Below are positions 32,580 to 41,227 of a stretch of DNA of 64,000 bases, piece after piece. How positions within the stretch are numbered: position 1 is the first letter of the stretch; every line of letters starts with the position of its first letter. Position numbers and translations under genes: made by a program. Origin of the DNA: UBA6544 sp038131165 (GTDB lineage: Bacteria; Pseudomonadota; Alphaproteobacteria; UBA8366); NCBI GenBank assembly GCA_038131165.1, contig JAYPOZ010000005.1, forward strand, positions 24,578-88,577, written 5' to 3'. The notes under the pieces are model-generated. The model searched no databases. It was not told the origin of the DNA and saw nothing but the letters and a program-made list of their open reading frames with translations.

Positions 32580-33611
32580 CTATTTCCGTGCCGCTTCGAC
32601 CATCGGCAAGACCTTTTCGCCCAGCAGCCGCACCGTTCGCAGCACGATCTCCTGGTCCATGCCGAGCCATTGCACCCGGGCCACGAGGCGCGTTAAATCG
32701 GTGGCGTCCTGCAGCGCGGCCAGTTGCTCCGCGCACTCCTCGGGCGATCCCAGAATGACCCGCCCGGCGATCAGCTCTTCGAGGTCGAGCTGCGCCTTAT
32801 CCCCGCCGACCGGGCCGGTGAAGAGGCCCCATTGACCGAAGATGCGGTAACTCGCCTCGAGGAACGGCCCCGCGTCGCGCAGCGCCGTCGCCCGGTCTTC
32901 GGCGACCACGATGTTGCGCAGCAAGGGGAACTCCTTGGGTCGCGGCTTGCCGAGTTCCGCGAGCCGGTCCTGAAAGACCCCGGCTTGCTTGGTGATGACG
33001 TCGCCCACCAGATGCGCGGAGGCGACCCAGCTGTCGCCGAGCGACGGGTCGGCCAGATCCGCGGCGCGGGAGACCGCCTTGGCGACGCTGCCGCCGTACC
33101 ACATGGGGGGCCGGGGCCGCTGGACCGGCTTCATCGCGAGAGACAGGCCCTCCGCGGTAAAGTGCTGGCCCTGGAAATCGACCTTGTCCTCCATGAACAG
33201 ACGTTGGATCAGGGTCAGACCCTCGACGTAGCGGCTGATGCGCCGCTTGTAGTCGAGGTCCATGACCTTGAACTCGTCCTCGGTCCAGCCGGGCGCCACG
33301 CCGAGAATCAGCCGTCCGCCCGAGACGATATCGAGATAGGCCGCCTGCTGCGCCACGTGCAATGGGTGGAACAGCGGCAGGATCAGCATGCTGGTCGCAA
33401 GCGACATGCCCTCCGCGGCCGGCGCGAGGCTGGTCAGTAGTTCCAGCGGCGGAAACCAGGCGGACGAGCCGTAGGAAAGATGCATGCCGACGGCGATGCC
33501 GTCGAAACCGACGTCGCGCGCGACTCGGACCTGTTCCGTATGCTCCGCGAAGCGGCGGGCGAGATCGTCCCCTTCTCTATGTTCGGCGTTGATGAAGAGG
33601 GTAAGGTCCAT
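32580..33611 (-). CDS. LLM-class flavin-dependent oxidoreductase
   Basis: The 343-residue luciferase-like monooxygenase starts MDLTLFINAEHREGDDLA. It has ATSMLILPLFHPLHVAQQAAYLDIVSGGRLILGVAPGW, VDFQGQHFTAEGL and PPMWYGGSVAKAVSRAADL. It is most like the 8475-9476 protein in this window (WLGMDQEIVLRTV near the C-terminus). A complete catalytic barrel is present. Substrate is unknown. It is transcribed alone, with a 198-bp gap to the next gene upstream. Confidence 0.85.
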   Translation of the reverse strand: MDLTLFINAEHREGDDLARRFAEHTEQVRVARDVGFDGIAVGMHLSYGSSAWFPPLELLTSLAPAAEGMSLATSMLILPLFHPLHVAQQAAYLDIVSGGRLILGVAPGWTEDEFKVMDLDYKRRISRYVEGLTLIQRLFMEDKVDFQGQHFTAEGLSLAMKPVQRPRPPMWYGGSVAKAVSRAADLADPSLGDSWVASAHLVGDVITKQAGVFQDRLAELGKPRPKEFPLLRNIVVAEDRATALRDAGPFLEASYRIFGQWGLFTGPVGGDKAQLDLEELIAGRVILGSPEECAEQLAALQDATDLTRLVARVQWLGMDQEIVLRTVRLLGEKVLPMVEAARK

Positions 33612-33809
33612 AGTAGAAATTCCCTTGATTGGCTCGCTTTAGAAAACGGTACAGCCCCTTTGGGTGTTTTAATGGCGGAACCGTGGGTGCGCCACACTTC
33701 GACAAGCTCCGTGTGACGAATAGTGGAGAGTTGCAATATCCATTAAAGCGTCGTCTTGACCCGCTCGAAAGGCGCCGTGGGCACAATCCGCCTTAGAATA
33801 TACGGACGC

Positions 33810-34220
33810 TTACTCTGCGGCTTGTGCCGGCGCCTCGACGATTTCGGTCTCGAAATTCGCGGGCGAGACGATCTCCAGCACCTCGAAATCCTCCGAGCAG
33901 GCGATCTCGCGGTGGCGGATGCCCGGGCGCTGATTGATCACGTCGCCCTTCTCGATCCGGTGCACGCCTTGGCCTTCGTATTCGAATTCGGCCCAGCCGT
34001 TCAGCACCATGACGAACTGGAAATCGCAATGGTGCACGTGCCAGTGCTGAACCTCGTCCGGATCGGACATGCCTTTGGAGCGGATCACATGGGCGACGTA
34101 ATCGCCGTTCGTCGCCGCCTTGATGCCGAGATCCCGGTACTCGAAGATTTCCCGCAGGCCGGGCGTCCATTCCGCCTCGGACGCATGGTTGTGGGTGAAT
34201 TTCCAATCCTCTTTCGCCAT
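33810..34220 (-). CDS. Cupin-domain protein
   Basis: The 136-residue protein has cupin motif 1 (QHWHVHHCDFQFVMVLNGWAEFEYEG), where several His can bind metal, and motif 2 (IEKGDVINQRPGIRHREIACSED). It is somewhat longer than the cupin at 15533 and has a distinct N-terminal WKFTHNHASEAEWTPGLREIFEYRDLG, seen in dioxygenase-like or substrate-sensing cupins. No reaction can be assigned. It lies in the same direction as the deaminase gene upstream, with an 85-bp gap. Confidence 0.85.
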   Translation of the reverse strand: MAKEDWKFTHNHASEAEWTPGLREIFEYRDLGIKAATNGDYVAHVIRSKGMSDPDEVQHWHVHHCDFQFVMVLNGWAEFEYEGQGVHRIEKGDVINQRPGIRHREIACSEDFEVLEIVSPANFETEIVEAPAQAAE

Positions 34221-34305
34221 GTCTCTCTCCCTCGTTTAAATGCGGACCAGACCCGCCTTGAAGACGAAACTAGCCCGATCCGGGCCGTTCGCTAGCGTGC
34301 CGCCG

Positions 34306-34785
34306 CTATTTTGGCGGGTGCGCGGCCAGCCAGTTGCGCCGCATCTCGATACATTCGGCCAGCCGCACCCCGGTGACGATCTCGAGCCCGGCGTCGGTCA
34401 ATTCATTCAGCGCCTCGACCGTATATTTGCCGTAACGCCTCGAAGGCGGGTTGAGGTCATGAATGTCCGCATGCCGCGCGCCGATCACCATGCCGGCCAG
34501 ACCGGACGTCTTGATGGCCCAGCAGCACATCGGGCACGGCTCCATCGACGTGTAGCAGACCGCACCCGAGAGATCGGTCGTCCCCAGCTTGCGGCAGGCA
34601 TCGCGGATGGCGTCGACTTCCGCATGGGCGGTCGGGTCGGTGTCGCTGGTCACCCGGTTCTGGCCGAGGCCGATCACTTCGCCGTCGCGCACGATGACCG
34701 AGCCGACGGGCGAATTGCCCGCCGCTTCCGCCTTGCGCGACTCCGCGATGGCGATGTCCATGAAATGTCCGTGGTCGACGCTCAT
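34306..34785 (-). CDS. Nucleoside/nucleobase deaminase (CMP/dCMP deaminase fold)
   Basis: The 159-residue protein has the zinc-dependent deaminase signatures PTAHAEVDAI (H54, with E56 as proton shuttle) and EPCPMCCWAI (C84, C87). The HAE...PCxxC spacing fits guanine deaminase, cytosine deaminase or tRNA adenosine deaminase-like proteins. The N-terminal GHFMDIAIAESRKAEAAGNSPVGSVIV is typical. Which base it acts on cannot be told from the sequence alone. It is single-domain and cytoplasmic. Confidence 0.88.
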   Translation of the reverse strand: MSVDHGHFMDIAIAESRKAEAAGNSPVGSVIVRDGEVIGLGQNRVTSDTDPTAHAEVDAIRDACRKLGTTDLSGAVCYTSMEPCPMCCWAIKTSGLAGMVIGARHADIHDLNPPSRRYGKYTVEALNELTDAGLEIVTGVRLAECIEMRRNWLAAHPPK

Positions 34786-34881
34786 CCGCTCGCTCCCTTC
34801 GCAAAGCTCGGTTTGCCGTGCAGCATAGCATGTCGCCTTGGTCGCCGGCCCTGGAAATCGGCCATCATGCGCCCTGCAGGG

Positions 34882-35514
34882 TCAGGCGGCCCAGCCGTGC
34901 TTCGCCCTGTGCCGTTCGGCGAAATCCGTGATCTTATCGTCGAATTCCATCGTCAGGCCGATATCGTCGAGGCCGTTCATCAGCCGGTATTTGTCGAAGG
35001 TATCGATTTCGAAGGAATAATTCGTCTGATCCGGTCCGGTGACGCTCTGGCTGTCGAGATCGACGGCGATTTCCGCGCCCGGATTGTCGCGCAATTGACG
35101 GCGCAGGGTCTCGCAGGCCTCCGAAGACAGGCGGACCGGCAGGATTCCGTTCTTGATGCAGTTCGAAAAATGGATGTCGCCGAAGCTGGGCGCGATCACG
35201 CACCGCACGCGGTTGGCGTCGAGGGCGTTGACGGCGTTCTCCCGCGACGAGCCGCAGCCCCAATTGACGTCCGCGACGAAGATGCGGCCGTGACGGTACG
35301 GCTCCTTGTTGAAGACGAAATCCTTCTCGGAGCCGTCGGCGTTGAAGCGGAGATCATGGAACAGGAATTTCGCGTATTCGGGATCGTCGACGGCGCGGCG
35401 CAGGAAGCGCGCCGGAATGATCTGGTCGGTGTCGCAATTCGGGATGTCGATCGGAACGGCGACCGAGGCGAAGGTCGTGAACGGTTCGAGCGCGTCTGTG
35501 CGGGCGGGGGTCAT
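34882..35514 (-). CDS. leuD: 3-isopropylmalate dehydratase, small subunit
   Basis: The ATG overlaps the leuC stop by 4 bp, a translational-coupling arrangement. The 210-residue protein is the normal size of LeuD. Visible motifs are IPNCDTDQIIPARFL (swivel-domain substrate residues), WGCGSSRENAVNAL (the SSREN active-site loop), and IAPSFGDIHFSNCIKNGILPV. With LeuC it forms the Fe-S isomerase that converts 2- to 3-isopropylmalate in leucine biosynthesis. A divergent paralogue working on another citramalate-type substrate cannot be excluded because no leuA or leuB is nearby. Confidence 0.92.
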   Translation of the reverse strand: MTPARTDALEPFTTFASVAVPIDIPNCDTDQIIPARFLRRAVDDPEYAKFLFHDLRFNADGSEKDFVFNKEPYRHGRIFVADVNWGCGSSRENAVNALDANRVRCVIAPSFGDIHFSNCIKNGILPVRLSSEACETLRRQLRDNPGAEIAVDLDSQSVTGPDQTNYSFEIDTFDKYRLMNGLDDIGLTMEFDDKITDFAERHRAKHGWAA

Positions 35515-36914
35515 TTCTCCTCCATGAGCTTGCGGACGTCGGTGAAATGTCCGGTGACGGATGCGGCCGCGGCCATGGCCGGGCTGACGAGATGGGTGCG
35601 GCTGCCGAGCCCCTGGCGTCCGCGGAAATTGCGGTTGCTGGTCGAGGCCGAACGTTCTCCGGGCGCCAGCATGTCGCCGTTCAGGGCGATGCACATGGAG
35701 CATCCGGGTTCGCGCCATTCCATGCCCGCCTCGATGAAGATCTTGTCCAATCCTTCCGCCTCGGCCTGGTTCTTGACCAACCCGGAACCGGGCACGATCA
35801 GGGTGCGGACCTTGGCCCGCCGGCCTTTCGCCACCTCGGCTGCCGCGCGCAAGTCCTCGATCCGGCTGTTGGTGCAGGCGCCGACGAAGACGGTGTCGAC
35901 CTTGATGTCGGAAAACGCCATCCCGGGCTTGAGGTCCATGTAATCGAGCGCCGCTTCCATGTCGACACGGACCATCGGATCGGCTTCGTTCGACGGGTCG
36001 GGAATGCGCTCGGTGACGGGAAGCGCCCATTGGGGCGAATTGCCCCAGGTGACCATGGGCGCGATGGCGTCGCCGTCGAGGGTGATTTCCTTGTCGAAGA
36101 CCGCGTCCGGGTCGGAGGGCAGAGTGCGCCAATAGGCGACGGCCTCGTCCCACTTCTCGCCTTTCGGCGCATAGGGCCGCCCGGCACAGTACTCGATGGT
36201 TTTCTCGTCGGGCGCGATGATGCCGGAGCGCGCGCCTGCCTCGATGGTCATGTTGCAGATCGTCATCCGGCCTTCCATGGAAAGCGCGTCGATGGCGGGG
36301 CCGGCGTATTCGATGGCGTAGCCCGTCCCGCCGGCGGTGCCGATCTCGCGGATGATCGCCAGAATGACGTCCTTGCCGCTGACCCCGAAGCCGATCCGGC
36401 CGGTGATGTTGATGCGCATCATCTTCGGTTTGCGCTGCCACAGGGTCTGGGTCGCCATGACGTGCTGGACCTCGGTCGAGCCGATGCCGAAGGAGATGCA
36501 GCCGAGCGCCCCGTGCGTGGAGGTGTGCGAATCGCCGCAGACCAGGGTGAGGCCCGGCAGGGTGATGCCCTGTTCGGGGCCGACCACATGGACGATGCCG
36601 TGGCGGTCGTCGGTCATGCCGAAATGGGCAAAGCCCATTTCCTCGGCGAAGGCGGCCAGCACTTCGACCGGTTCCCGCATTTCGCCCGCCGGAATATCGT
36701 CGACCGTCTTGGCGGTGGTGGGCACGCTGTGATCGGGGACGCCGAACAGCTTGTCCGGTTCCCTGATCGAAAGGCCCTTCGCCTTCATCGCGTTAAAGGA
36801 ACGGAAATGCAGGTCGTGCGTCAGGTGCCGGTCGATATAGAGCAGGACGTCGCCGTCTTCGCGCTCGAAGATGACGTGTTCGTCCCAGATTTTCTCGAAT
36901 ACGGTTTTGCCCAT
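35511..36914 (-). CDS. leuC: 3-isopropylmalate dehydratase, large subunit
   Basis: This 467-residue protein has the full LeuC fold. It starts MGKTVFEKIWDEHVIFE and has VCGDSHTSTHGALG and VFVGACTNSRIEDL, a cluster-ligand Cys block. EPGCSMCIALNGDMLAPGERSASTSNRNFRGRQG holds the second cluster Cys pair and substrate loop. It binds a [4Fe-4S] cluster and acts as heterodimer with LeuD, whose gene overlaps its stop by 4 bp. Divergent from the GlcG-like gene. Confidence 0.94.
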   Translation of the reverse strand: MGKTVFEKIWDEHVIFEREDGDVLLYIDRHLTHDLHFRSFNAMKAKGLSIREPDKLFGVPDHSVPTTAKTVDDIPAGEMREPVEVLAAFAEEMGFAHFGMTDDRHGIVHVVGPEQGITLPGLTLVCGDSHTSTHGALGCISFGIGSTEVQHVMATQTLWQRKPKMMRINITGRIGFGVSGKDVILAIIREIGTAGGTGYAIEYAGPAIDALSMEGRMTICNMTIEAGARSGIIAPDEKTIEYCAGRPYAPKGEKWDEAVAYWRTLPSDPDAVFDKEITLDGDAIAPMVTWGNSPQWALPVTERIPDPSNEADPMVRVDMEAALDYMDLKPGMAFSDIKVDTVFVGACTNSRIEDLRAAAEVAKGRRAKVRTLIVPGSGLVKNQAEAEGLDKIFIEAGMEWREPGCSMCIALNGDMLAPGERSASTSNRNFRGRQGLGSRTHLVSPAMAAAASVTGHFTDVRKLMEEK

Positions 36915-37028
36915 GGTGCTTTTGTTCGCCTCGCGGAACGGGTCGGTCTAAGTCTTTTCATGTAAGTGGTGCGCCGAGGGGACCTCGGCGAGAGCCGACG
37001 CAAAATTCGATTCAGACACGGGAGCGAG

Positions 37029-37427
37029 ATGATGGGACTGACCCTGGCCGAAGCCAATAAAGTGATTGCGGGCGCCATCGCCAAGGCGGACGAGATCGGT
37101 TGCAAGATGAACATCGCCGTCTGCGACGGCGGCGGGCGGCTGCTGGCGTTCCAGCGGATGGACGGCGCCCGCTGGGCCGGATCCTACGGCAGCCAGGGCA
37201 AGGCCGTCGCGTCGGCCGCTTTCGGTCGGCCGAGCGGGGAGCTGACCGAACGCGCCGATCATCCGACCTTGCGCGGCATCGTGGCCGCCGAGGGCCATCA
37301 CATGTTCCTTGGCCAGGGGGCCGTGCCGATCATCCGCGACGGCGTCGTGATTGGCGCCTGCGGCGTCGGCGGCGGCACCGCGCAGGAGGACGAGGACTGC
37401 GCGCAGGCGGGGGTCGACTGCCTCTGA
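37029..37427 (+). CDS. GlcG/HbpS-family heme-binding-like protein
   Basis: The start codon is ATG 37029 or the adjacent ATG 37032; GGAG at 37021 favours either. The 132-residue protein shows the GlcG/HbpS fold: LTLAEANKVIAGAIAKADEIGCKMNIAVCDGGGRLLAFQRMDGA, then KAVASAAFGRPS, and the Gly-rich VPIIRDGVVIGACGVGGGTAQEDEDCAQAG. HbpS proteins bind heme and sense redox state; GlcG's role is unresolved. It is divergent from leuC and followed by an SDR gene. Confidence 0.85.
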   Translation: MMGLTLAEANKVIAGAIAKADEIGCKMNIAVCDGGGRLLAFQRMDGARWAGSYGSQGKAVASAAFGRPSGELTERADHPTLRGIVAAEGHHMFLGQGAVPIIRDGVVIGACGVGGGTAQEDEDCAQAGVDCL

Positions 37428-37501
37428 CCCGGCGAACTCCCCCTCGTCGGGTGCCGCCTTAGATCAATCCACAGGTTGGGATAGCAGGGAGGACGGAACT
37501 C

Positions 37502-38329
37502 ATGAGCGATCTCGAAGGCAAGGTCGTCGTTATCACGGGCGTCGGCAGGCCGCAGGGTGTCGGCCGCGCCGCGGCGCTGCGCTTCGCGCGCGAGGGGGCG
37601 AAGCTGGTGCTCGCAGACCTCGCCACCGGCGACCGCCGGGTCGGTGAGATCGAGGGCACCCCGCCCGATCTCGAGGCGATGACGAACGAAGTCGTCGCCG
37701 GCGGGGGCGAGGCCATCGCGGTGCCGACCGATGTCAGCAAGGAAGCGGATGTCCGCCGCCTCATCGCCGCCGCGGTCGAGCGCTTCGGGCGGGTCGATTC
37801 GATGGTCGCCAACGCGGCGCTGCTGGCGGGCAAGGGCGATCCGCTGGACATCTCGCTGGAGACCTTCATGCGGATTCAGGAAGTCAATCTCGCCGGAGTG
37901 TTTCTCTGCGCCCGCGAATCCGTGTGCCAGATGCTGGCACAGGGCGGCGGCGGGACGATCGTCACCGTCGGGTCGCGGGCGGCGCGGCGGGGCGATGCCA
38001 ATATCGCCGCCTATTCCGCCTCCAAGTTCGGGGTCATCGGGTTGACCCAGAGTTTCGCAATGGCCTATGCGAAGGACGGCATCCGGGTGAACTGCGTCTG
38101 TCCGGGCGCGGTCGATACCGACATGTATGTCCGCCAGACTAAGGATTTCGCGGCCCGGGAAGGGCTCGACCTGGAGGCGGCGCGCGAGAAGATGGGCAGC
38201 GTCATACCGCTCGGTCGGCTGACCAGCGGCGAGGACGTCGCCAAGGCCATCGTCTGGTTCGCCAGCGACGAGACCAGTCACGTCACGGGGCAGGCGTTCA
38301 ACGTAAACGGCGGCTCCTGGATGAATTGA
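37502..38329 (+). CDS. Short-chain dehydrogenase/reductase
   Basis: The 275-residue SDR has a modified nucleotide loop TGVGRPQGVGRAAAL, as in 3-oxoacyl or mycofactocin-linked SDRs. It has NAALLAGK (N-A-x-x motif) and catalytic Ser/Tyr/Lys in TVGSRAARRGDANIAAYSASKFG. The C-terminus HVTGQAFNVNGGSW is typical. It is the first gene of a run of catabolic genes (38403-43716) and could oxidise a hydroxylated intermediate before the Baeyer-Villiger step, which is inference. Confidence 0.9.
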   Translation: MSDLEGKVVVITGVGRPQGVGRAAALRFAREGAKLVLADLATGDRRVGEIEGTPPDLEAMTNEVVAGGGEAIAVPTDVSKEADVRRLIAAAVERFGRVDSMVANAALLAGKGDPLDISLETFMRIQEVNLAGVFLCARESVCQMLAQGGGGTIVTVGSRAARRGDANIAAYSASKFGVIGLTQSFAMAYAKDGIRVNCVCPGAVDTDMYVRQTKDFAAREGLDLEAAREKMGSVIPLGRLTSGEDVAKAIVWFASDETSHVTGQAFNVNGGSWMN

Positions 38330-38402
38330 GGCCGAAAGGCACCTTGGCAATTTCGGAGACGCGGTTAGAAAGAACCCTGGCCAAGCAACAGAAGGACGAT
38401 CG

Positions 38403-40016
38403 ATGTCGGATAGGAAAACGGAGAGTTTCGATGCCGTGGTTGTCGGCGCGGGGTTTGCGGGCATGTATGCCCTGCACCGCCTGCGCCGCATGGGGATGAC
38501 GGTCAGGGTCTTCGAGGCCGGCGACGGCGTTGGCGGGACCTGGTACTGGAACCGCTATCCGGGCGCGCGCTGCGACGTCGAGAGCATGGAGTACTCCTAT
38601 TCCTTCGATCCCGAGCTCGAGCAGGAATGGGTCTGGCCCGACAAGTACAGCAAGCAGGAGGATATCCTGCGCTACGCCAACCATGTGGCGGACCGCTTCG
38701 ATCTGCGCCGCGACATCCAGTTCGAGACGCGCATCACATCCGCAATCTACGACAAGGCGAGCAACCGCTGGGCGGTCGCGACCGATAAGGGCGACACGGT
38801 TTCGGCGCATTTCTGCATCATGGCGGTCGGCAATCTGTCAACGCCGCGGGTGCCGGACTTCAAGGGGATCGAGCGTTTCAAGGGCGAGTGGTATCACAGC
38901 GGGCTGTGGCCGAAAGAGGGCGTCGATTTCACCGGCAAGCGCGTCGGCGTCGTCGGCACCGGCTCGACCGGCATTCAGATCATCCCGCAGGTCGCCCCGC
39001 AGGCGAAGCATCTGCACGTCTTCCAGCGGACCGCGAATTACAGCCTGCCGGCGCGCAACGGGCCGCTGCCGGAAGAGGTGCGGGCCGCGCATAAGAGGAA
39101 GTACCGCGAATTGCGCGAGCAGGCCTATTTCACGCCGTTCGGGATCGCGGGCTATCCGCCGCCGACCAAGGGCGCCGTCGAAGCCGATGCGGAGGAGCGC
39201 GAGCGGGCATACGCGCAGAAATGGGCGGAGGGCGGCACCATCAGTTATCTGTTCGCCTACAACGATCTGCTGACCAATGCGGAATCCAACGAAACCGCAT
39301 CCGAATTCGTGCGCGAGCGCATCCGCGAGATCGTCAAGAACCCGGAGACGGCCGAGCTGCTGGCGCCGAAGGACCATCCCATCGGCACCAAGCGCATCTG
39401 TCTCGACAGCGGCTATTACGAGACCTACAACCGCGACAACGTCACCCTGGTCGATGTCCGCAGCGCGCCGATCCAGGAGATCACCGAGACCGGCCTGCGG
39501 ACCACGGCGGAAGAATTCGAGCTCGACGCGATCATCTTCGCGACCGGCTTCGACGCCATGACCGGCGCCATTCTGGAGATGGACGTCCGCACCGCCGACG
39601 GCCTCGCGATGCGGGACAAGTGGAAGGACGGCCCACAGACCTATCTCGGCATCATGGTCTCCGGCTTCCCCAACCTGTTCGTCATCACCGGCCCGGGCAG
39701 CCCGGGCGTCAAATCGCAGATGATTCTCTCGATCGAGCAGCACACCGAATGGATCACGGACTGCATCGCCAACATGCGCGAGAAGGGCCTGTCCCGGGCC
39801 GAGGCCCTGCCGGACGCCGAGGCCGAGTGGGGCCGCCACGTCAACGAGGTCGCGGATTCGACCCTCTATCCGCTGGCCAATTCCTGGTATGTGGGCGCCA
39901 ATATTCCGGGCAAACCGCGGGTCTTCATGCCCTATGTCGGCGGCGTCGAGGCGTATAAGAAAATCTGCGACGAGGTCGCGGCCGACGGCTACAAAGGGAT
40001 CGCGATGGCGCCCTGA
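38403..40016 (+). CDS. Baeyer-Villiger-type flavin monooxygenase
   Basis: The 537-residue protein carries the FAD motif VVVGAGFAGMY (13-23), the NADPH motif VGVVGTGSTGIQ (181-192) and the Baeyer-Villiger signature FKGEWYHSGLW at 159-169, matching FxGxxxHxxxW. CxxMAVG and RYPGARCDVES are typical of cyclohexanone and related ketone monooxygenases. It inserts an oxygen next to a ketone using NADPH, O2 and FAD, giving an ester or lactone. It is 73 bp behind the SDR gene and 72 bp before the enoyl-CoA hydratase gene, in one apparent operon. Cytoplasmic. Confidence 0.92.
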   Translation: MSDRKTESFDAVVVGAGFAGMYALHRLRRMGMTVRVFEAGDGVGGTWYWNRYPGARCDVESMEYSYSFDPELEQEWVWPDKYSKQEDILRYANHVADRFDLRRDIQFETRITSAIYDKASNRWAVATDKGDTVSAHFCIMAVGNLSTPRVPDFKGIERFKGEWYHSGLWPKEGVDFTGKRVGVVGTGSTGIQIIPQVAPQAKHLHVFQRTANYSLPARNGPLPEEVRAAHKRKYRELREQAYFTPFGIAGYPPPTKGAVEADAEERERAYAQKWAEGGTISYLFAYNDLLTNAESNETASEFVRERIREIVKNPETAELLAPKDHPIGTKRICLDSGYYETYNRDNVTLVDVRSAPIQEITETGLRTTAEEFELDAIIFATGFDAMTGAILEMDVRTADGLAMRDKWKDGPQTYLGIMVSGFPNLFVITGPGSPGVKSQMILSIEQHTEWITDCIANMREKGLSRAEALPDAEAEWGRHVNEVADSTLYPLANSWYVGANIPGKPRVFMPYVGGVEAYKKICDEVAADGYKGIAMAP

Positions 40017-40088
40017 CGATGGATGGCGGCGGCCGGCGCGCCATATCCCTGAAACGACGTGCGAGGCAACGATGGCTGAGGAGCGGCA

Positions 40089-40853
40089 ATGAGCAACAGA
40101 GTGCGTGTCGAGGTGGGGGGACCGGTGAAGACGGTGACCCTGACCCGACCGGAGAAGCGCAATGCCATGGATACGGCGATGCTGGACGCGCTGTACGACG
40201 TCTTCACCGAAGCGCCGGCGCCGACGGATCGGCTCATCGTGCTGCGCGCGGAGGGGTCGACCTATTGCTCGGGCGTCGATCTCAAGGAGCGCCTCGCCCT
40301 CGGCGTGACCTCGGGGGAAAGCCCGGTCGAGCGGGTCTTCCACGCCATGGAGCATCACCCGTTGCCCATCGTCACCGTCGTTGAAGGACCTGCCATAGCC
40401 GGCGGCTGCGAGCTGGCGCTGCACTGCGAGTTCGTCGTGGCGTCGGAAGACGCGCGCTTCGGCATGTCGTTGGCGCAGGTGGGCCTTGCGCCGACCTGGT
40501 TCCTGGCGAAGAAGCTGATGGAGGTGGCCGGCCCCGTCGGCACCCGCGAGATATTGCTGCTCGGCGATCCGATGCCGGCGCGCTGGATGTTCGAGCGCGG
40601 CCTGATCGCCCGGGTCGCCGCCAAGGATCAATTGGAGACGGAAGTCGCGAAGATCGTCGACCGGCTGTCGGCGAACGCGCCGCTGTCGCTCAAGGCGATG
40701 AAAGCCATGATCACCCGCCAGCTGGCCTTTCGCGACGGCGTCGCCCATGACGATGTGGACGCCCTGGTGCAGGCGGCGCGCAAGAGCAACGATTCGAAAG
40801 AAGGCATGTCCGCGCGCCTCGAGAAGCGCAAACCCAGCTTCACCGGAACCTGA
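40089..40853 (+). CDS. Enoyl-CoA hydratase/isomerase family protein
   Basis: The 254-residue crotonase has the N-terminal KTVTLTRPEKRNAMDTAML, the oxyanion-hole YCSGVDLKE and IAGGCELALHCEFVVASEDARFGMSLAQVGLAP. The Glu corresponding to Glu144 of rat hydratase is present (GGCEL). The second catalytic Glu (Glu164; usually PEIxLG) is replaced in SLAQVGL. It may therefore be an isomerase, dehydratase or other crotonase rather than a standard hydratase. It is in the middle of the catabolic run and 13 bp from the small gene that follows. Confidence 0.88.
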   Translation: MSNRVRVEVGGPVKTVTLTRPEKRNAMDTAMLDALYDVFTEAPAPTDRLIVLRAEGSTYCSGVDLKERLALGVTSGESPVERVFHAMEHHPLPIVTVVEGPAIAGGCELALHCEFVVASEDARFGMSLAQVGLAPTWFLAKKLMEVAGPVGTREILLLGDPMPARWMFERGLIARVAAKDQLETEVAKIVDRLSANAPLSLKAMKAMITRQLAFRDGVAHDDVDALVQAARKSNDSKEGMSARLEKRKPSFTGT

Positions 40854-40866
40854 GGGGAGCAAACCG

Positions 40867-41208
40867 ATGCCGGTCCGCATGGATAAACCTTGGATGCCGC
40901 TCGACGAGGAGGCGCTGAAAATCGTCGCGTCGCATCTCGGCGTCTACCAGCTGGCGAACGCCGCCGGCGAGATCGTCTATATCGGCGTCGCCGACGCCCG
41001 CACCTTGTTCGGCCTGAAGGGCGAGCTGCGCAAGGCGATCGCTGCGCCGCCCGCCGGCGCCACCCAGTTCCGGGTCGAGGTCAACATGGCCTACCGGACC
41101 CGCCATGCCGAATTGCTGCAGGCTTACCAGCACGACCACGGCGCGCTGCCGGTCGCCAACACGGATATCGATCCCCGGATGCTGGGCTGCTTGCGCCCCG
41201 CCGGTTGA
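40867..41208 (+). CDS. Small conserved protein with GIY-YIG-like motif
   Basis: The 113-residue protein starts at ATG 40867, 13 bp behind the crotonase gene. The core LGVYQLANAAGEIVYIGVADARTLFGLKGELRKAI has the order of a GIY-YIG fold: GVY, then VYIG about 10 residues later, then a basic helix. It lacks an obvious catalytic Glu/Asn context and is shorter than endonucleases. It sits between two fatty-acid-type CoA enzymes, so a nuclease role would be surprising. I do not assign a function; the family is probably of unknown role. Confidence 0.7.
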   Translation: MPVRMDKPWMPLDEEALKIVASHLGVYQLANAAGEIVYIGVADARTLFGLKGELRKAIAAPPAGATQFRVEVNMAYRTRHAELLQAYQHDHGALPVANTDIDPRMLGCLRPAG

Positions 41209-41227
41209 GGAAGAGAAGGACACCCAA

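Noticed and set aside
38838..40880. 680-residue reverse ORF opposite the monooxygenase and crotonase genes
   Set aside because: Low-complexity Arg/Asp/His-rich translation and the overlap with two clear enzymes mark it as an antisense artefact.
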